A stretch of DNA of 64,000 bases from Duganella sp. BJB476 (GCF_003416895.1 NZ_QVIO01000003.1:124001-188000); one strand, 5' to 3'; positions 27,729 to 36,692 are shown, counted from the stretch's first letter. Made by a program: numbers and translations. The notes: generated by a model from the sequence alone, not told the origin.

Positions 27729-29030
27729 ATGTGCGACAAACACGATCCGCTGGCGGCCATCATCGCCGCCGCCATGCCGCAGGTGGCCGGCACGCTGGCG
27801 CCCGCCTCCACCGCGCCGCCGCGCCCCGCCGAGCAGCAGGTGCTCAAGCCCGCCATCACCAGCGTCATGGCGGCGCTGCGGCCGCAGGACGACACCCACG
27901 CCTCGCGCCGCCGCCGGCTGTGGGAGCTGGGCCATGCCTGCCATTGCCCGCTGGTCGGCGTCGGCTTTCCGCTGGGCGTGCTGCGCAAGCTGGTCGACAA
28001 GGTCACGTCCGGCAAGGTGCTGGCCGACGACTATGAAGTGCACGTCGGCGCCGTCACCGAGTGCGGCAGCCGCAACCGCCTGTCGGAAGCGCTGCAAAAG
28101 GAACTGGAGCGCCGCTACGCCGCCGTGCTGCTGCGCTTCCGCGCCGCCAAGAGCACCGCCCAGGTCGCCGAGCTGTGGAACACGGCAGTCGCCAACGGCG
28201 ACGTCGCCGGCGCCTTCTGGGCCGGCCTGACGCATCCGCGCTGCAACGCCGAACTGGAAGAACAGATGTGCCGCGACCTGCACATGGTGCAGCACCAGGC
28301 CGGCGCCTGCGTGCGCGCCGACATCAACAAATTCAACGCCACGCTGGCCGACAATGCGCGCCTGACGCACGACCTGGCCAAGGCCCAGCAACGCGCCGCC
28401 GCGCTGCTGGCCGACAAGAGCGCGGACGCCGAAAAGCACGCTGCCCAGCTGATGCAGCAGCGCGCGCAGGCGGTCGGCAAGGACAGCATGATCGATTCGC
28501 TCAAGGCCGAGCTGGAGCAGTTGCGCGAGTCCATCCCCGGCCTGGAGACCCGCGCCAAGCTGGCCGAGCGCCTGATGCAGATGGATGAACGCGAGCGCGC
28601 CATGCGCAACCAGATCACCGAGCTCAAGCTGGAACTGGCGAAGCTGCAGACGGCGGCGGAACCGGCGCCGATACTGGAGGAAACGCGCCAGGTCGTCGAG
28701 CACGTCATGAAGATGCCGCTCAGCCTGAACGACCGCGCGGTGCTGTGCGTGGGCGGGCGCAGCGGCAACGTCGCCACCTACCGCGAACTGATCGAACGCG
28801 AAGGCGCGCAGTTCGCCCACCACGACGGCGGCCTGGAAGACAACGCCAACCGCCTCGACGCCAGCCTGGCGGCGGCCGACCTGGTGATCTGCCAGACCGG
28901 CTGCATCAGCCACAGCGCCTACTGGCGGGTCAAGGACTACTGCAAGCGCACCGGCAAGCGCTGCGTGTTCATCGACAACCCCAGCATCTCCAGCCTTGCA
29001 CGCGGTCTCGAACAAGCGAGCGCCGAATAA
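27729..29030 (+). CDS. DUF2325 domain protein with coiled coil
   Basis: A 433-residue cytoplasmic protein. Residues about 190-320 are a long helical coiled coil (ARLTHDLAKAQQRAAALLAD, AELEQLRESIPGLETRAKLA). From about residue 334 there is a DUF2325 domain: AVLCVGGRSGNVATYRELIE, FAHHDGGLEDNANRLDASLA, DLVICQTGCISHSAYWRVKD and CVFIDNPSISSL. DUF2325 is a Rossmann-like domain of unknown function. The ATG at 27729 is taken because GGAG lies 10 nt before it and the gene then follows its neighbour directly. It is third in the hemP operon. Confidence 0.88.
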   Translation: MCDKHDPLAAIIAAAMPQVAGTLAPASTAPPRPAEQQVLKPAITSVMAALRPQDDTHASRRRRLWELGHACHCPLVGVGFPLGVLRKLVDKVTSGKVLADDYEVHVGAVTECGSRNRLSEALQKELERRYAAVLLRFRAAKSTAQVAELWNTAVANGDVAGAFWAGLTHPRCNAELEEQMCRDLHMVQHQAGACVRADINKFNATLADNARLTHDLAKAQQRAAALLADKSADAEKHAAQLMQQRAQAVGKDSMIDSLKAELEQLRESIPGLETRAKLAERLMQMDERERAMRNQITELKLELAKLQTAAEPAPILEETRQVVEHVMKMPLSLNDRAVLCVGGRSGNVATYRELIEREGAQFAHHDGGLEDNANRLDASLAAADLVICQTGCISHSAYWRVKDYCKRTGKRCVFIDNPSISSLARGLEQASAE

Positions 29031-29062
29031 AAAAAGCCCTGACCAATACTACCGGTCAGGGC
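29029..29062 (-). terminator. Terminator between the convergent DUF2325 and TonB-receptor genes
   Basis: GCCCTGACC and GGTCAGGGC (29036-29062) form a perfect 9-bp stem. On the minus strand it is followed by six T, which suits the receptor gene. On the plus strand the tail TTCATTACATT is only weakly U-rich, but the hairpin may serve both genes. Confidence 0.85.
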
Positions 29063-29087
29063 TTCATTACATTACAGGATCAACAGC

Positions 29088-31832
29088 TTAGAACGCCAGC
29101 GTGCCGGTCATGTAGAAGGTGCGGCCCAGCTGGTCCGCGTAGCGTGGATCGAAGCCGACCTGGTGGCCCGACGAAGCGCGCAGCGACAGCGGCGGTTCGC
29201 GGCCGGCCAGGTTCTTCACGCCCATGCGGATAGCCGCGGTCTTGGTCAGCGCCAGCTTGCCCTGCCAGTCGATCGTCAGGTACGACGGCACCCACAGACG
29301 GATGATCTCGTCCTTGCCGCTATCGACGTTACGCACGGTCGCTTGCGCGTCCTGGTAGCCGTTGCGATAGTTCGCGCTCAGCGTGTTGCTTACTTTGCCG
29401 GTATCCAGCGTCAGCGCGGCGCGCACGATGTGGCGGAAGGCTACCTTGTTGTCGACGCCGAAGAAGTTCATGTCGCTGGTCCAGTCGCCGTCGGTGCCCG
29501 GACGGGTGTAGTCCGACTTCATCAGGTAGGTGCCGTTCAGGTTGGCCGTCAACTGGCCGAACGAGAACTTCTGGCGACCCACCATGTCGTAGTCGATACC
29601 CTGGTTGTGGGTCTTGCCGATGTTGATCGACAGACTCTTCATCGCCCAGTAGGTGTTGCCGGTCGACGGTTCGGTGAAGGTGGTGAACAGGTCACGGAAC
29701 TTGGCCGGGGCGGCAAAGATCTGCTGCTCGCTGATCGACGACACGGCGTCGGTGATCTTCACATCCCACAGGTCGGCGCCGAACGAGAACGAGGCGTTAG
29801 GCTCGACGCGGAAACCGATCGAGTACTGCTTGGAACGCTCAGGCTTCAGGTTCTCGTTACCGCCGGACAGCAGGTTGTACTGCACATTGCCTGGACGGCA
29901 CTGGTCGGTGCCAGGGAATGGGCAAGCGTAGCTGTTCGAGGTCACGCCGGCGCTGACCAGCGGCTGGCCGATGTCGAGCATGCTAGGCGCCTTGAAGCCG
30001 GTGCCGTAGGAGCCACGCACCAGCACCGTCTTGACCGGCTGCCAGCGGGCCGACACCTTGTAGGTGCTGGCCGACTGGGTCTCGCCCATCTTGCGGTTGA
30101 CCAGCAGGTTGTCGATGCCGGCAATGCTGTCGTAGCGGCCGGCCAAGGTCACTTCCAGTTCCTTGGTCAGCGGCGCCAGCAGCTCGCCGAACACGCCGTA
30201 CGATGCGCGCTTCATGTCGTAGGCTGGCTGGGCGGTCAGGTTGTAGATCTTGCCGCCGGCCGCGTCGGCCGATGGAGTCTGCTCGTAAGCATACTCGCGG
30301 TAGTCGGCGCCGATACCCAGGTTGGCGGCGCCGCCTGGCAGCGTGAACACTTCACGCGAACCGTGCGCGTCCACACCCTTCAAGGTGGTCGACGCTTCGC
30401 GCACCGAACCGTGGTAGATCGAGTTGGCGATCTGCGCCTTGGTGGCGTCGCTCTGGTTGCCGATCGGCGCGAATGGATTGAAGGCGTTGGTGGCCAACAT
30501 GTCCTTGAATTCCTTGGTCATCGCGTAGCCGCCGACATAGCGCTCGTCGAGCTTGTTGCGCGACCAGGTCAGGCCGGTGCCGAAGCTCCAGGCGCCGATA
30601 TCGCCTTCCGCGCCCACCACCAGGTGCTGGGCGTCGGTGATGGTCTGGCTGTCGCGGGTGCCCCAGTCGTAGGTGCGGTAGCTGCCCGACACTTGCTTGA
30701 CGTTGGCGGCCTGGTCGGCGGTCAGGTAAGGCAGCACGTAGGTGTTGTAGCGGTCCGAACCGGGCGCGATGGTGAACGGCGCGATGTTCTGCGCGATGCG
30801 CGCGGTCAGGTCCAGGCGCGACAGCGCCATTTCGGCGAACACGGTGATGTCTTCGCTGGCCTTGTACTGGGCCTTGGTGAAGAAGCTGTCACGCTTGTTC
30901 TGCGGCGAGATTTCCACCGCTGGCGTCGAGTCGAACGAGCAGTTGTGGGTATCGGCCGTGTTGTTCAGGCTCAGGTAGGTCTGCGTCGGGCAGCTGCCGT
31001 TCTGCATCAGGTACGGGCTGAAACCGATAGGCGCCAAACCCTTGTTGAAGGTCACGCCGACGTTGGCAGGTGCGGCCGCCGGGCTGGTACGGTCGTAGAT
31101 GTAGTTGTGGCCGTTGTAGTTGAACGGGATATACGAAGTCGATGCGAACGAACGGTCGGTCGCCTTGACCGGGCTCTGCTCGTCGTGGCGGTAGGTCGCC
31201 AGGATGTTGTAGCGGTCTTCCTGCAGGTCGCCGAAGCCGTAGGTCAGGTTGGTGTTGTACGACTGGCCTGGACGGCCGCTGGTCGGCTGCGAGTAGGTAG
31301 CATCGATGGTGCCGCCGTGGGCGTTTTTCTTCAGGATGAAGTTGATCACGCCGGCGATCGCGTCCGAACCGTACAGGGCGGAAGCGCCGTCGGTCAGGAT
31401 CTCGACGCGCTCAACCGCGCTCATCGGAATGGAGTTCAGGTTGATGGTGCTGCCCGAGCCGGTCGGCGCAATGCGGCGGCCGTCCAGCAGGACCAGGGTG
31501 TAGCTCTCGCCGATGTTGTGGATCGAGGCCGAGACGATGCCGCCCGAGTTCGAGCCGGCCGCGGTGGCGGCGATGCTGAAGCCCTGCATCGCTGGCAGCG
31601 ATTGGATCAGGTCGGCCACGGTGGTGGCGCCGGTCTTGGCGATTTGTTCCTGCGACAGGCGCTGCACTGGCAGTGCGCCTTCCACGGCGATGCGCTTGAT
31701 GCTCGAGCCGGTGATTTCAACCTTCTGCATGGCCTCGTCCGCAAACGCCTGGCCCGCGATCAGTACGGTGCCGGTCAGCACGCTCAGGGCGATGCGCACG
31801 GAGCGTACGCCGATTTTTTCTTGCAATACCAT
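29088..31832 (-). CDS. TonB-dependent outer-membrane receptor
   Basis: A 914-residue receptor: signal peptide (to about AFA31), a TonB-box-like segment (MQKVEITGSS), a plug domain (SQEQIAKTGATTVADLIQSLPAMQG, RVEILTDGASALYGSDAIAGVINFIL) and a 22-strand type barrel. The barrel includes GSYGTGFKAPSMLDI, KPERSKQYSIG and a final strand ending GRTFYMTGTLAF. The substrate cannot be read from sequence. It lies between two Fur-box operons, which suggests ferric or heme ligands, but no clear Fur box was found upstream of it. Confidence 0.94.
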   Translation of the reverse strand: MVLQEKIGVRSVRIALSVLTGTVLIAGQAFADEAMQKVEITGSSIKRIAVEGALPVQRLSQEQIAKTGATTVADLIQSLPAMQGFSIAATAAGSNSGGIVSASIHNIGESYTLVLLDGRRIAPTGSGSTINLNSIPMSAVERVEILTDGASALYGSDAIAGVINFILKKNAHGGTIDATYSQPTSGRPGQSYNTNLTYGFGDLQEDRYNILATYRHDEQSPVKATDRSFASTSYIPFNYNGHNYIYDRTSPAAAPANVGVTFNKGLAPIGFSPYLMQNGSCPTQTYLSLNNTADTHNCSFDSTPAVEISPQNKRDSFFTKAQYKASEDITVFAEMALSRLDLTARIAQNIAPFTIAPGSDRYNTYVLPYLTADQAANVKQVSGSYRTYDWGTRDSQTITDAQHLVVGAEGDIGAWSFGTGLTWSRNKLDERYVGGYAMTKEFKDMLATNAFNPFAPIGNQSDATKAQIANSIYHGSVREASTTLKGVDAHGSREVFTLPGGAANLGIGADYREYAYEQTPSADAAGGKIYNLTAQPAYDMKRASYGVFGELLAPLTKELEVTLAGRYDSIAGIDNLLVNRKMGETQSASTYKVSARWQPVKTVLVRGSYGTGFKAPSMLDIGQPLVSAGVTSNSYACPFPGTDQCRPGNVQYNLLSGGNENLKPERSKQYSIGFRVEPNASFSFGADLWDVKITDAVSSISEQQIFAAPAKFRDLFTTFTEPSTGNTYWAMKSLSINIGKTHNQGIDYDMVGRQKFSFGQLTANLNGTYLMKSDYTRPGTDGDWTSDMNFFGVDNKVAFRHIVRAALTLDTGKVSNTLSANYRNGYQDAQATVRNVDSGKDEIIRLWVPSYLTIDWQGKLALTKTAAIRMGVKNLAGREPPLSLRASSGHQVGFDPRYADQLGRTFYMTGTLAF

Positions 31833-32112
31833 TCAAACTCCCGAATAAAAACATAGAAATCGAGAGCAATACCAACAACGCTATAAGTCGAAGTGGCCAA
31901 CATTGCTCTTCGATAACGGAATTATCGGGCCTGGCCGTACAATATGGTACATAGTTGAAACAAATTTAGAACAAACCTCACAAGTTCGACATTTACGCCA
32001 ATTTACAAAATTTAATTTCAATATGCGAAAATTTTATATCATATAAAACGTAATATTTTATTATCATCAGAACAACTGGATTTGCACCGCATTGGTGCGT
32101 TGTAATAAAGCG

Positions 32113-33477
32113 TCAATAAACGTCGCGCCGATAGCGTCCGGCGGCGGCCAGCTGGTCCAGTGCCTCGCGCCCCAGCGCGGCGGCCAGCGCGGCGTCGACG
32201 CCGGCCGCCATGCCGTCCAGGCTGCCGCACACATAGATGGCGGCGCCGGCCGCGACCCAGGCGCGCACCGCGTCCGCCTGCTCGGCCAGACTGTCCTGCA
32301 CGTAGCGACGTTCAGGCTGGTCGCGCGAGAACACCATGTCCAGTTTTTCCAGTTTGCCGTGCAGCTGCCAGGTCGCCAGCTCGTCGCGATAGTGGTAGTC
32401 GTGGGCTTCGTTGCGCTCGCCGAACAGCAGCCAGTTGCGAGCCCGTCCGTTCGTCGTGCGCGCCTTCAGGTGGCCGCGCAGGCCGGCGATGCCGCTGCCG
32501 TTGCCGATCAGGATCAGCGGCCGCTGGGCGTTGTCCTCCAGGCGGAAGCGGCGGTGCTGGCGCAGCCGCAACTGGACCGCCTCGCCCAGCCCGGCCTGCT
32601 GCGTCAGCCAGCCGGAGGCGGCGCCGTGGCTGCCGTCCGCATGCGTGTGCAGGCGCACCAGCAAATGCACGCGGCCGTCGGCCGGCATCGAGGCGATCGA
32701 GTATTCGCGGGCGCGCTCGGGATCGGACGGCGCCGCTACCTGCACCAGGTCGCCCGACTCCCAGGCCGGCAGTTCGCCGTCCTGCGGTTCCAGTTCCAGG
32801 TGGTAGAGCGGCGCGCCGGCGCTGCCCGGATTGAGCAGCTTGCGTTTGACCAGCCGCCACTGGTCGAAGGCCGGCGCGCTCCAGTCCGGCGCATCGCTGG
32901 TGCCGGCCAGATGGCTGAGCTGCTGACGCCAGGCGCCGATGGCCTCGGCCGAACTGCGGTTGACCTCGATGCGCGGGAACAGGCTTTGCGCGCCCTGCGC
33001 TTGCAGCCACTGGTCCAGCGCACGGCCGAAGCCGCAGAACTGGGCGTAGGCGCTGTCGCCCAGCGCCAGCACGGCGTAATGCAGTTGCGGCAGCGCCAGG
33101 CCGTTAGTCATCAGGCGGCCGGCAAAGGCGGCGGCGGCGTCCGGCGCATCGCCCTCGCCGTAGGTGCTGACCAGGAACAGGATGCGCTCGGCGCGCTGTA
33201 AATCTTCGGCATGCAGTTCGGACAGCTCGCTCATCTGCGCGGAGATGCCGGCCAGCCGCAGCGTCGCCAGCGTCTGCCCGGCCAGTTCCTCGGCGTTGCC
33301 GGTCTGGCTGGCGTAGGCGACGATCCAGCCGGGGTTGGCGGCAGCCTCGGCCTTGGCGCGCTGCGCCGCCACGCGCTTGCGGCGCATGCGCAGGTAAGGC
33401 GCCAGGCACACCAGCGCGTAGCTCATGGCCAGGCTGGCTACCAGCATCAAACGGGTGGGGTCGTTGGTCCAGATCAT
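32113..33477 (-). CDS. Membrane-anchored FMN/FAD reductase (CysJ/P450-reductase-like)
   Basis: A 454-residue diflavin reductase. One N-terminal membrane helix (about 8-30, LMLVASLAMSYALVCLAP) is followed by basic RMRRKR. A flavodoxin domain comes next (IVAYASQTGNAEELAGQTLA, LVSTYGEGDAPD), then an FAD domain (REYSIASMPADG) and an NAD(P) domain (LILIGNGSGIAGLRGHL, IYVCGSLDGMA). It should take electrons from NAD(P)H through FAD and FMN on the cytoplasmic side. The ATG at 33475-33477 overlaps the ApbE stop (ATGA). It is last in the five-gene Fur operon and probably feeds the PepSY-type membrane protein. Confidence 0.92.
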   Translation of the reverse strand: MIWTNDPTRLMLVASLAMSYALVCLAPYLRMRRKRVAAQRAKAEAAANPGWIVAYASQTGNAEELAGQTLATLRLAGISAQMSELSELHAEDLQRAERILFLVSTYGEGDAPDAAAAFAGRLMTNGLALPQLHYAVLALGDSAYAQFCGFGRALDQWLQAQGAQSLFPRIEVNRSSAEAIGAWRQQLSHLAGTSDAPDWSAPAFDQWRLVKRKLLNPGSAGAPLYHLELEPQDGELPAWESGDLVQVAAPSDPERAREYSIASMPADGRVHLLVRLHTHADGSHGAASGWLTQQAGLGEAVQLRLRQHRRFRLEDNAQRPLILIGNGSGIAGLRGHLKARTTNGRARNWLLFGERNEAHDYHYRDELATWQLHGKLEKLDMVFSRDQPERRYVQDSLAEQADAVRAWVAAGAAIYVCGSLDGMAAGVDAALAAALGREALDQLAAAGRYRRDVY

Positions 33478-34484
33478 TCGTCGAGCATGCTGCGTAAATG
33501 GGTACTCATGTGTTCGGTGAAACCGCCGTCGCGCTGGCGGACGACGAAGCGCACCGCCAGTCCTTGTTGTTCGGCCAGGCGCAGGCCGTGCTCGCAGCCC
33601 AGCACCGTCAGCGCGGTGGACCAGGCGTCGGCCGCCATGCATTGCGGATGGACCACGGTGACCGAGGCCAGGTCGTTGGCGATCGGCATGCCGCTGCGCG
33701 GATCGATGGTGTGGGAATAGCGCTGGCCGTCCAGCTCGAAATAGCGGCGGTAGTCGCCCGAGGTCGCCACCGACAGGCCGTGCAGCGCCAGCACCAGTTC
33801 GTCAGGCTGCGGCGCTGCCGTGTCGGCCACCTGCTCCAGCGCCACCCACCACGGCTGGCCGTCCGGCTTGACGCCGGCGCCGCGCAGCTCGCCGCCGACT
33901 TCGACCAGGCAGTGGGCGTAACCCTGGGTCTTCAAAAAATACGCCAGCCGGTCCACGCTGTAGCCCTTGGCCACGGCCGACAGGTCCAGCTGCACGCCGC
34001 CCGGCTGCAAGGCACGGCGGCCTTTGCGCTCCAGCAGCACCGGCTGCGACGCAAAGGCCGCGCCGATCTGCGCGGCCGACGGCGGCACAAAATCCGGCTG
34101 GTCGAACCTGCCATACGGGCCGAAGCCCCACAGGTTGACCAGTGCGCCGGCGCAGGGATCATAGGCGCCGCCCGACGCGCTGGCCACGTCCAGCGCAAAG
34201 GCCAGCACATCGAAAAACGCCGGCGGCAGCTGCTGCCAGCTGCCCGCGTCGGCGCGGTTGAAGCGGCCCAGGTCGGAGTCACTTTCCCAGTGGCTCATCT
34301 CCGCCACCACGGCGTCCAGCTGCTGCTGCAACCCTTGCTGCAGATGGGTGCAGGCATCCTCCGGCGCGCACACCAGCCGCACCGACCAGCTGGTGCCCAT
34401 GCTGCGTCCGCCGAAATCGCGGATCACGCCGCCGGCGGGCGCCGGCTCGTCGTCAACGACATGGGGCAGCAATACACGACGCAT
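33474..34484 (-). CDS. apbE: ApbE-family FAD:protein FMN transferase
   Basis: ApbE attaches FMN from FAD to a Thr or Ser in target proteins. Family motifs are all present: GGRSMGTSWSVRL, LDLSAVAKGYSVDRLA, VEVGGELRG, ATSGDYRRYFELDGQRYSHTIDPRSG and AADAWSTALTVLG. The ATG at 34482-34484 gives 336 residues. There is no signal peptide or lipobox (MRRVLLPHVVDDEPAP), unlike most periplasmic ApbE; the longer in-frame reading has none either. The probable substrate is the DUF2271 protein two genes upstream. It ends in a 4-bp overlap with the reductase. Confidence 0.94.
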   Translation of the reverse strand: MRRVLLPHVVDDEPAPAGGVIRDFGGRSMGTSWSVRLVCAPEDACTHLQQGLQQQLDAVVAEMSHWESDSDLGRFNRADAGSWQQLPPAFFDVLAFALDVASASGGAYDPCAGALVNLWGFGPYGRFDQPDFVPPSAAQIGAAFASQPVLLERKGRRALQPGGVQLDLSAVAKGYSVDRLAYFLKTQGYAHCLVEVGGELRGAGVKPDGQPWWVALEQVADTAAPQPDELVLALHGLSVATSGDYRRYFELDGQRYSHTIDPRSGMPIANDLASVTVVHPQCMAADAWSTALTVLGCEHGLRLAEQQGLAVRFVVRQRDGGFTEHMSTHLRSMLDE

Positions 34485-34501
34485 GGCAGAAATACCGCGC
34501 C

Positions 34502-35332
34502 TTATTGCGGCAGGATTTCCACCGTCGCCGCATAGCTGACGCGGCGCGGAGGCATCTGCGGCGGCTGGCCCGGCGCTTGCGGCGCGACGGCTGGCCACGC
34601 GCTGCTGACCAGGTACATGCCCGCAGCCGGCAGCTCGAACGTCACTTCGCCGTTGGCGTCGGTGTTCTTGCGCAGCTCACCCAGCGTGCCGCGATAACGC
34701 ACGCCGCCCGGGATCAGGCTGAAGCCTTGATTAGCGGCCGGCTTGCCATCCAGCAGGAAGCGCCAAGTGGCCTTCTCGCCTGCGCGCATATCGTTCGGGT
34801 GCGTCACCGGCACCAGCTCCAGGCCGACGCCGGTCGGCTTGAACACCGCCAGGTCCGGCGCGCCGGTCGAGACGAAGGTCTCCAGGCGGCTCTGCATGCG
34901 CGTCAGCTTGACGTCGGTCGCATCGGCCGGCACATCCTTGGCCAGCGTTTCCTCGCTGCCGCGGAAGCGCTTCATCTCGCCTTCCTTGCTCTTGTAGCTG
35001 CCCGTCACGCCCTGCGACACCAGTGCGATCTTGTAGGTGCCTGGCTTCGGCAGCTTGAGGTCGAAGGTGTTGCGCAGCTTGCCGTTGTTGACGTTTTCCA
35101 TGGCCAGCTTGCCGCCGTCCGGGCCGGTGATGACGATGCCGTCCAGCTTGAGCGGCTGGTGGTCGATATCGAACAGGCCTTCGGAAATGGCGGCGTCCAC
35201 GGTCAGCCAGGCTTCCTTGCCTTCGACGATGGTCGACGACGGCAGCAGCCACGGCTTGTGCGCCTGCGCGTTCAGCGACACGGCCGACAGGCCGGCCAGC
35301 GCCAGCGCGATAAACGATTTATACAGTTTCAT
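34502..35332 (-). CDS. DUF4198 periplasmic protein
   Basis: A 276-residue exported protein: signal peptide MKLYKSFIALALAGLSAVSL, then NAQA, with predicted cleavage before His25 (HKPWLLPSSTIV). DUF4198 proteins begin their mature chain with this His-x-x-W-x-x-P pattern. Some members (NikK-type) bind metal through the N-terminal His, so a metal-binding role is possible here. The rest is beta-rich (ADATDVKLTRMQSRLETFVS, GEVTFELPAAGMYLV). It lies between the DUF2271 and ApbE genes, 9 bp from the former. Confidence 0.9.
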   Translation of the reverse strand: MKLYKSFIALALAGLSAVSLNAQAHKPWLLPSSTIVEGKEAWLTVDAAISEGLFDIDHQPLKLDGIVITGPDGGKLAMENVNNGKLRNTFDLKLPKPGTYKIALVSQGVTGSYKSKEGEMKRFRGSEETLAKDVPADATDVKLTRMQSRLETFVSTGAPDLAVFKPTGVGLELVPVTHPNDMRAGEKATWRFLLDGKPAANQGFSLIPGGVRYRGTLGELRKNTDANGEVTFELPAAGMYLVSSAWPAVAPQAPGQPPQMPPRRVSYAATVEILPQ

Positions 35333-35341
35333 GGACAGGCC

Positions 35342-35857
35342 TTAAGGTTTGAGTTGTACCACCACGGCGCCCAGCTCTTCCTTGCCCTGGCCACTCACGT
35401 TCTGCGCCGACTTCGGCGGCCATTGCAGCGGCACCTTGACGGCTTCGCGGCCGCCGGCTTCGCGGGCCGCTTCCACCACCAGCGTGTACTGGCCGGCCGG
35501 CAGCTTGTCCAGCGCCGCTTTCGCGCCCGGGAAGGTCAGTGACTGTTCGCCCGGCGCCCTGGTCGCGCCGCTGACGCCGTCCATCGGCATTTCCACGTCG
35601 CGGCCGCTCTTGCGCCACCACTGGCGCACATCCTTGAGCCACTTGGTGCCGGCGTTGTCCTTCTTCTTGACGTCGTACAGCACGGCCAGGTTGGCGACCA
35701 CTTTCTGGTCGGCGTTTTCCAGCCACGCGGCGATGTAGGGACGGTGGTATTCCGCCACGTTCAGTTGCGGCACTTCGAGTTTGAGCGCCAGCTCGGCGCC
35801 CATGGCCGTGGCGCTGGCCAGCGGCAGACTGAGGGCGATGGAATAGCGTAATTTCAT
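35342..35857 (-). CDS. DUF2271 periplasmic protein with ApbE-type flavinylation motif
   Basis: A 171-residue exported protein with signal peptide (MKLRYSIALSLPLASATAMG, then AEL). The mature chain is DUF2271: LEVPQLNVAEYHRPYIAAWL, then KWLKDVRQWWRKSGRD. Residues 93-99 read DGVSGAT, the D-x-x-S-G-A-T pattern that ApbE modifies with FMN on the Thr (here Thr99), as in NqrC and RnfG. With apbE in the same operon this is the likely flavinylated electron carrier. It is second in the operon, 18 bp after the PepSY-type gene. The modification itself is inferred. Confidence 0.88.
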   Translation of the reverse strand: MKLRYSIALSLPLASATAMGAELALKLEVPQLNVAEYHRPYIAAWLENADQKVVANLAVLYDVKKKDNAGTKWLKDVRQWWRKSGRDVEMPMDGVSGATRAPGEQSLTFPGAKAALDKLPAGQYTLVVEAAREAGGREAVKVPLQWPPKSAQNVSGQGKEELGAVVVQLKP

Positions 35858-35875
35858 GGAGTACCTGTCGTGAGT

Positions 35876-36523
35876 TTAATGAATGAACAGCAGTGCAATG
35901 ACAAATGGAATCAGGATGCCCAGGCCCACCATCGGCCAGGTAAAGGGCCGGTTGGCCGCGTGGAATTTCAGGATCAGCAGACCGGTGATGCAGAACACCA
36001 GGCAGGCGCCGGCGAAGATATCAATGAACCAGTTCCAGGCGGCGCCGGTGTTGCGGCCCTTGTGCACGTCGTTGAGCCAGGAGATCCAGCCGCGGTCGGT
36101 GTTTTCGAATTCGGCGGCGCCGTCTTCCAGCGCGATGCGCACCCAGGCGTCGCCGCCGGCCTTCGGCAGCGGCAGGTAGACTTCATCGGCGGCCCACTCG
36201 GCGACGCGGCCGCCGGCCTGCACCTTCCACGTATCGCGCAGCCATTGTTCGGCGGCGGCCGGCAGCGGCTCCCTGGCGCCGTCGTGCCCGGCGGCGTAGG
36301 CGCGCAGCTGCGCCGTCAGCGCGGCGGGCGCGGTGGCCTGCTGGCGCACGACGGCCGGCTTGGCCTCGATCTGCGTCGAATGGTTGAGGGTGATGCCGGT
36401 AATGCTGAACAAGAACATGCCCATCAAGCACATCGCCGAACTGACCCAATGCCATTGGTGCAGATGCTTGAGCCAAACGGCACGGCTGGCGTTGCGGGCG
36501 GAGGCTGCGGCTTGGGCGCTCAA
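35876..36523 (-). CDS. PepSY-associated transmembrane protein
   Basis: A 215-residue inner-membrane protein with three helices: about 24-46 (SSAMCLMGMFLFSITGITLN), 163-186 (WNWFIDIFAGACLVFCITGL) and 193-214 (PMVGLGILIPFVIALLF). A periplasmic loop of about 110 residues lies between helices 1 and 2. His residues near the membrane (LKHLHQWHW, TLNHS, DVHKG) are candidate heme ligands. PepSY-TM proteins pass electrons or sense iron-complex uptake. It is first in the Fur operon, with the promoter directly upstream. Confidence 0.9.
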   Translation of the reverse strand: MSAQAAASARNASRAVWLKHLHQWHWVSSAMCLMGMFLFSITGITLNHSTQIEAKPAVVRQQATAPAALTAQLRAYAAGHDGAREPLPAAAEQWLRDTWKVQAGGRVAEWAADEVYLPLPKAGGDAWVRIALEDGAAEFENTDRGWISWLNDVHKGRNTGAAWNWFIDIFAGACLVFCITGLLILKFHAANRPFTWPMVGLGILIPFVIALLFIH

Positions 36524-36550
36524 GGGCTATCCTTCAATCGGTGAAAAGTA

Positions 36551-36580
36551 GATGATAATGATTATCATTTGCAAAGTCAA
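36551..36580 (-). promoter_or_regulatory. Promoter and near-perfect Fur box of the PepSY/ApbE operon
   Basis: On the minus strand TTGACT (36580-36575) and TATCAT (36557-36552) are spaced by exactly 17 bp. ATGATAAT-G-ATTATCAT (36552-36568) is a perfect 8-1-8 palindrome, essentially the Fur consensus, and overlaps the -10 and spacer. Iron-dependent repression by Fur is the clear prediction. Confidence 0.88.
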
Positions 36581-36692
36581 TCGCCAGCATGTATCGCAAA
36601 TGTAAAACTACGTGAAGTCACGCACGGTGTTCATCCCCTCATGCGGCTAAGGTGGAGCATAACTCTGTCCACCCTCATCACGGAGGCGCATC

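Noticed and set aside
29163..31856. Long plus-strand open frame opposite the TonB receptor
   Set aside because: Antisense to a canonical receptor with plug and barrel motifs; no domain signature of its own.
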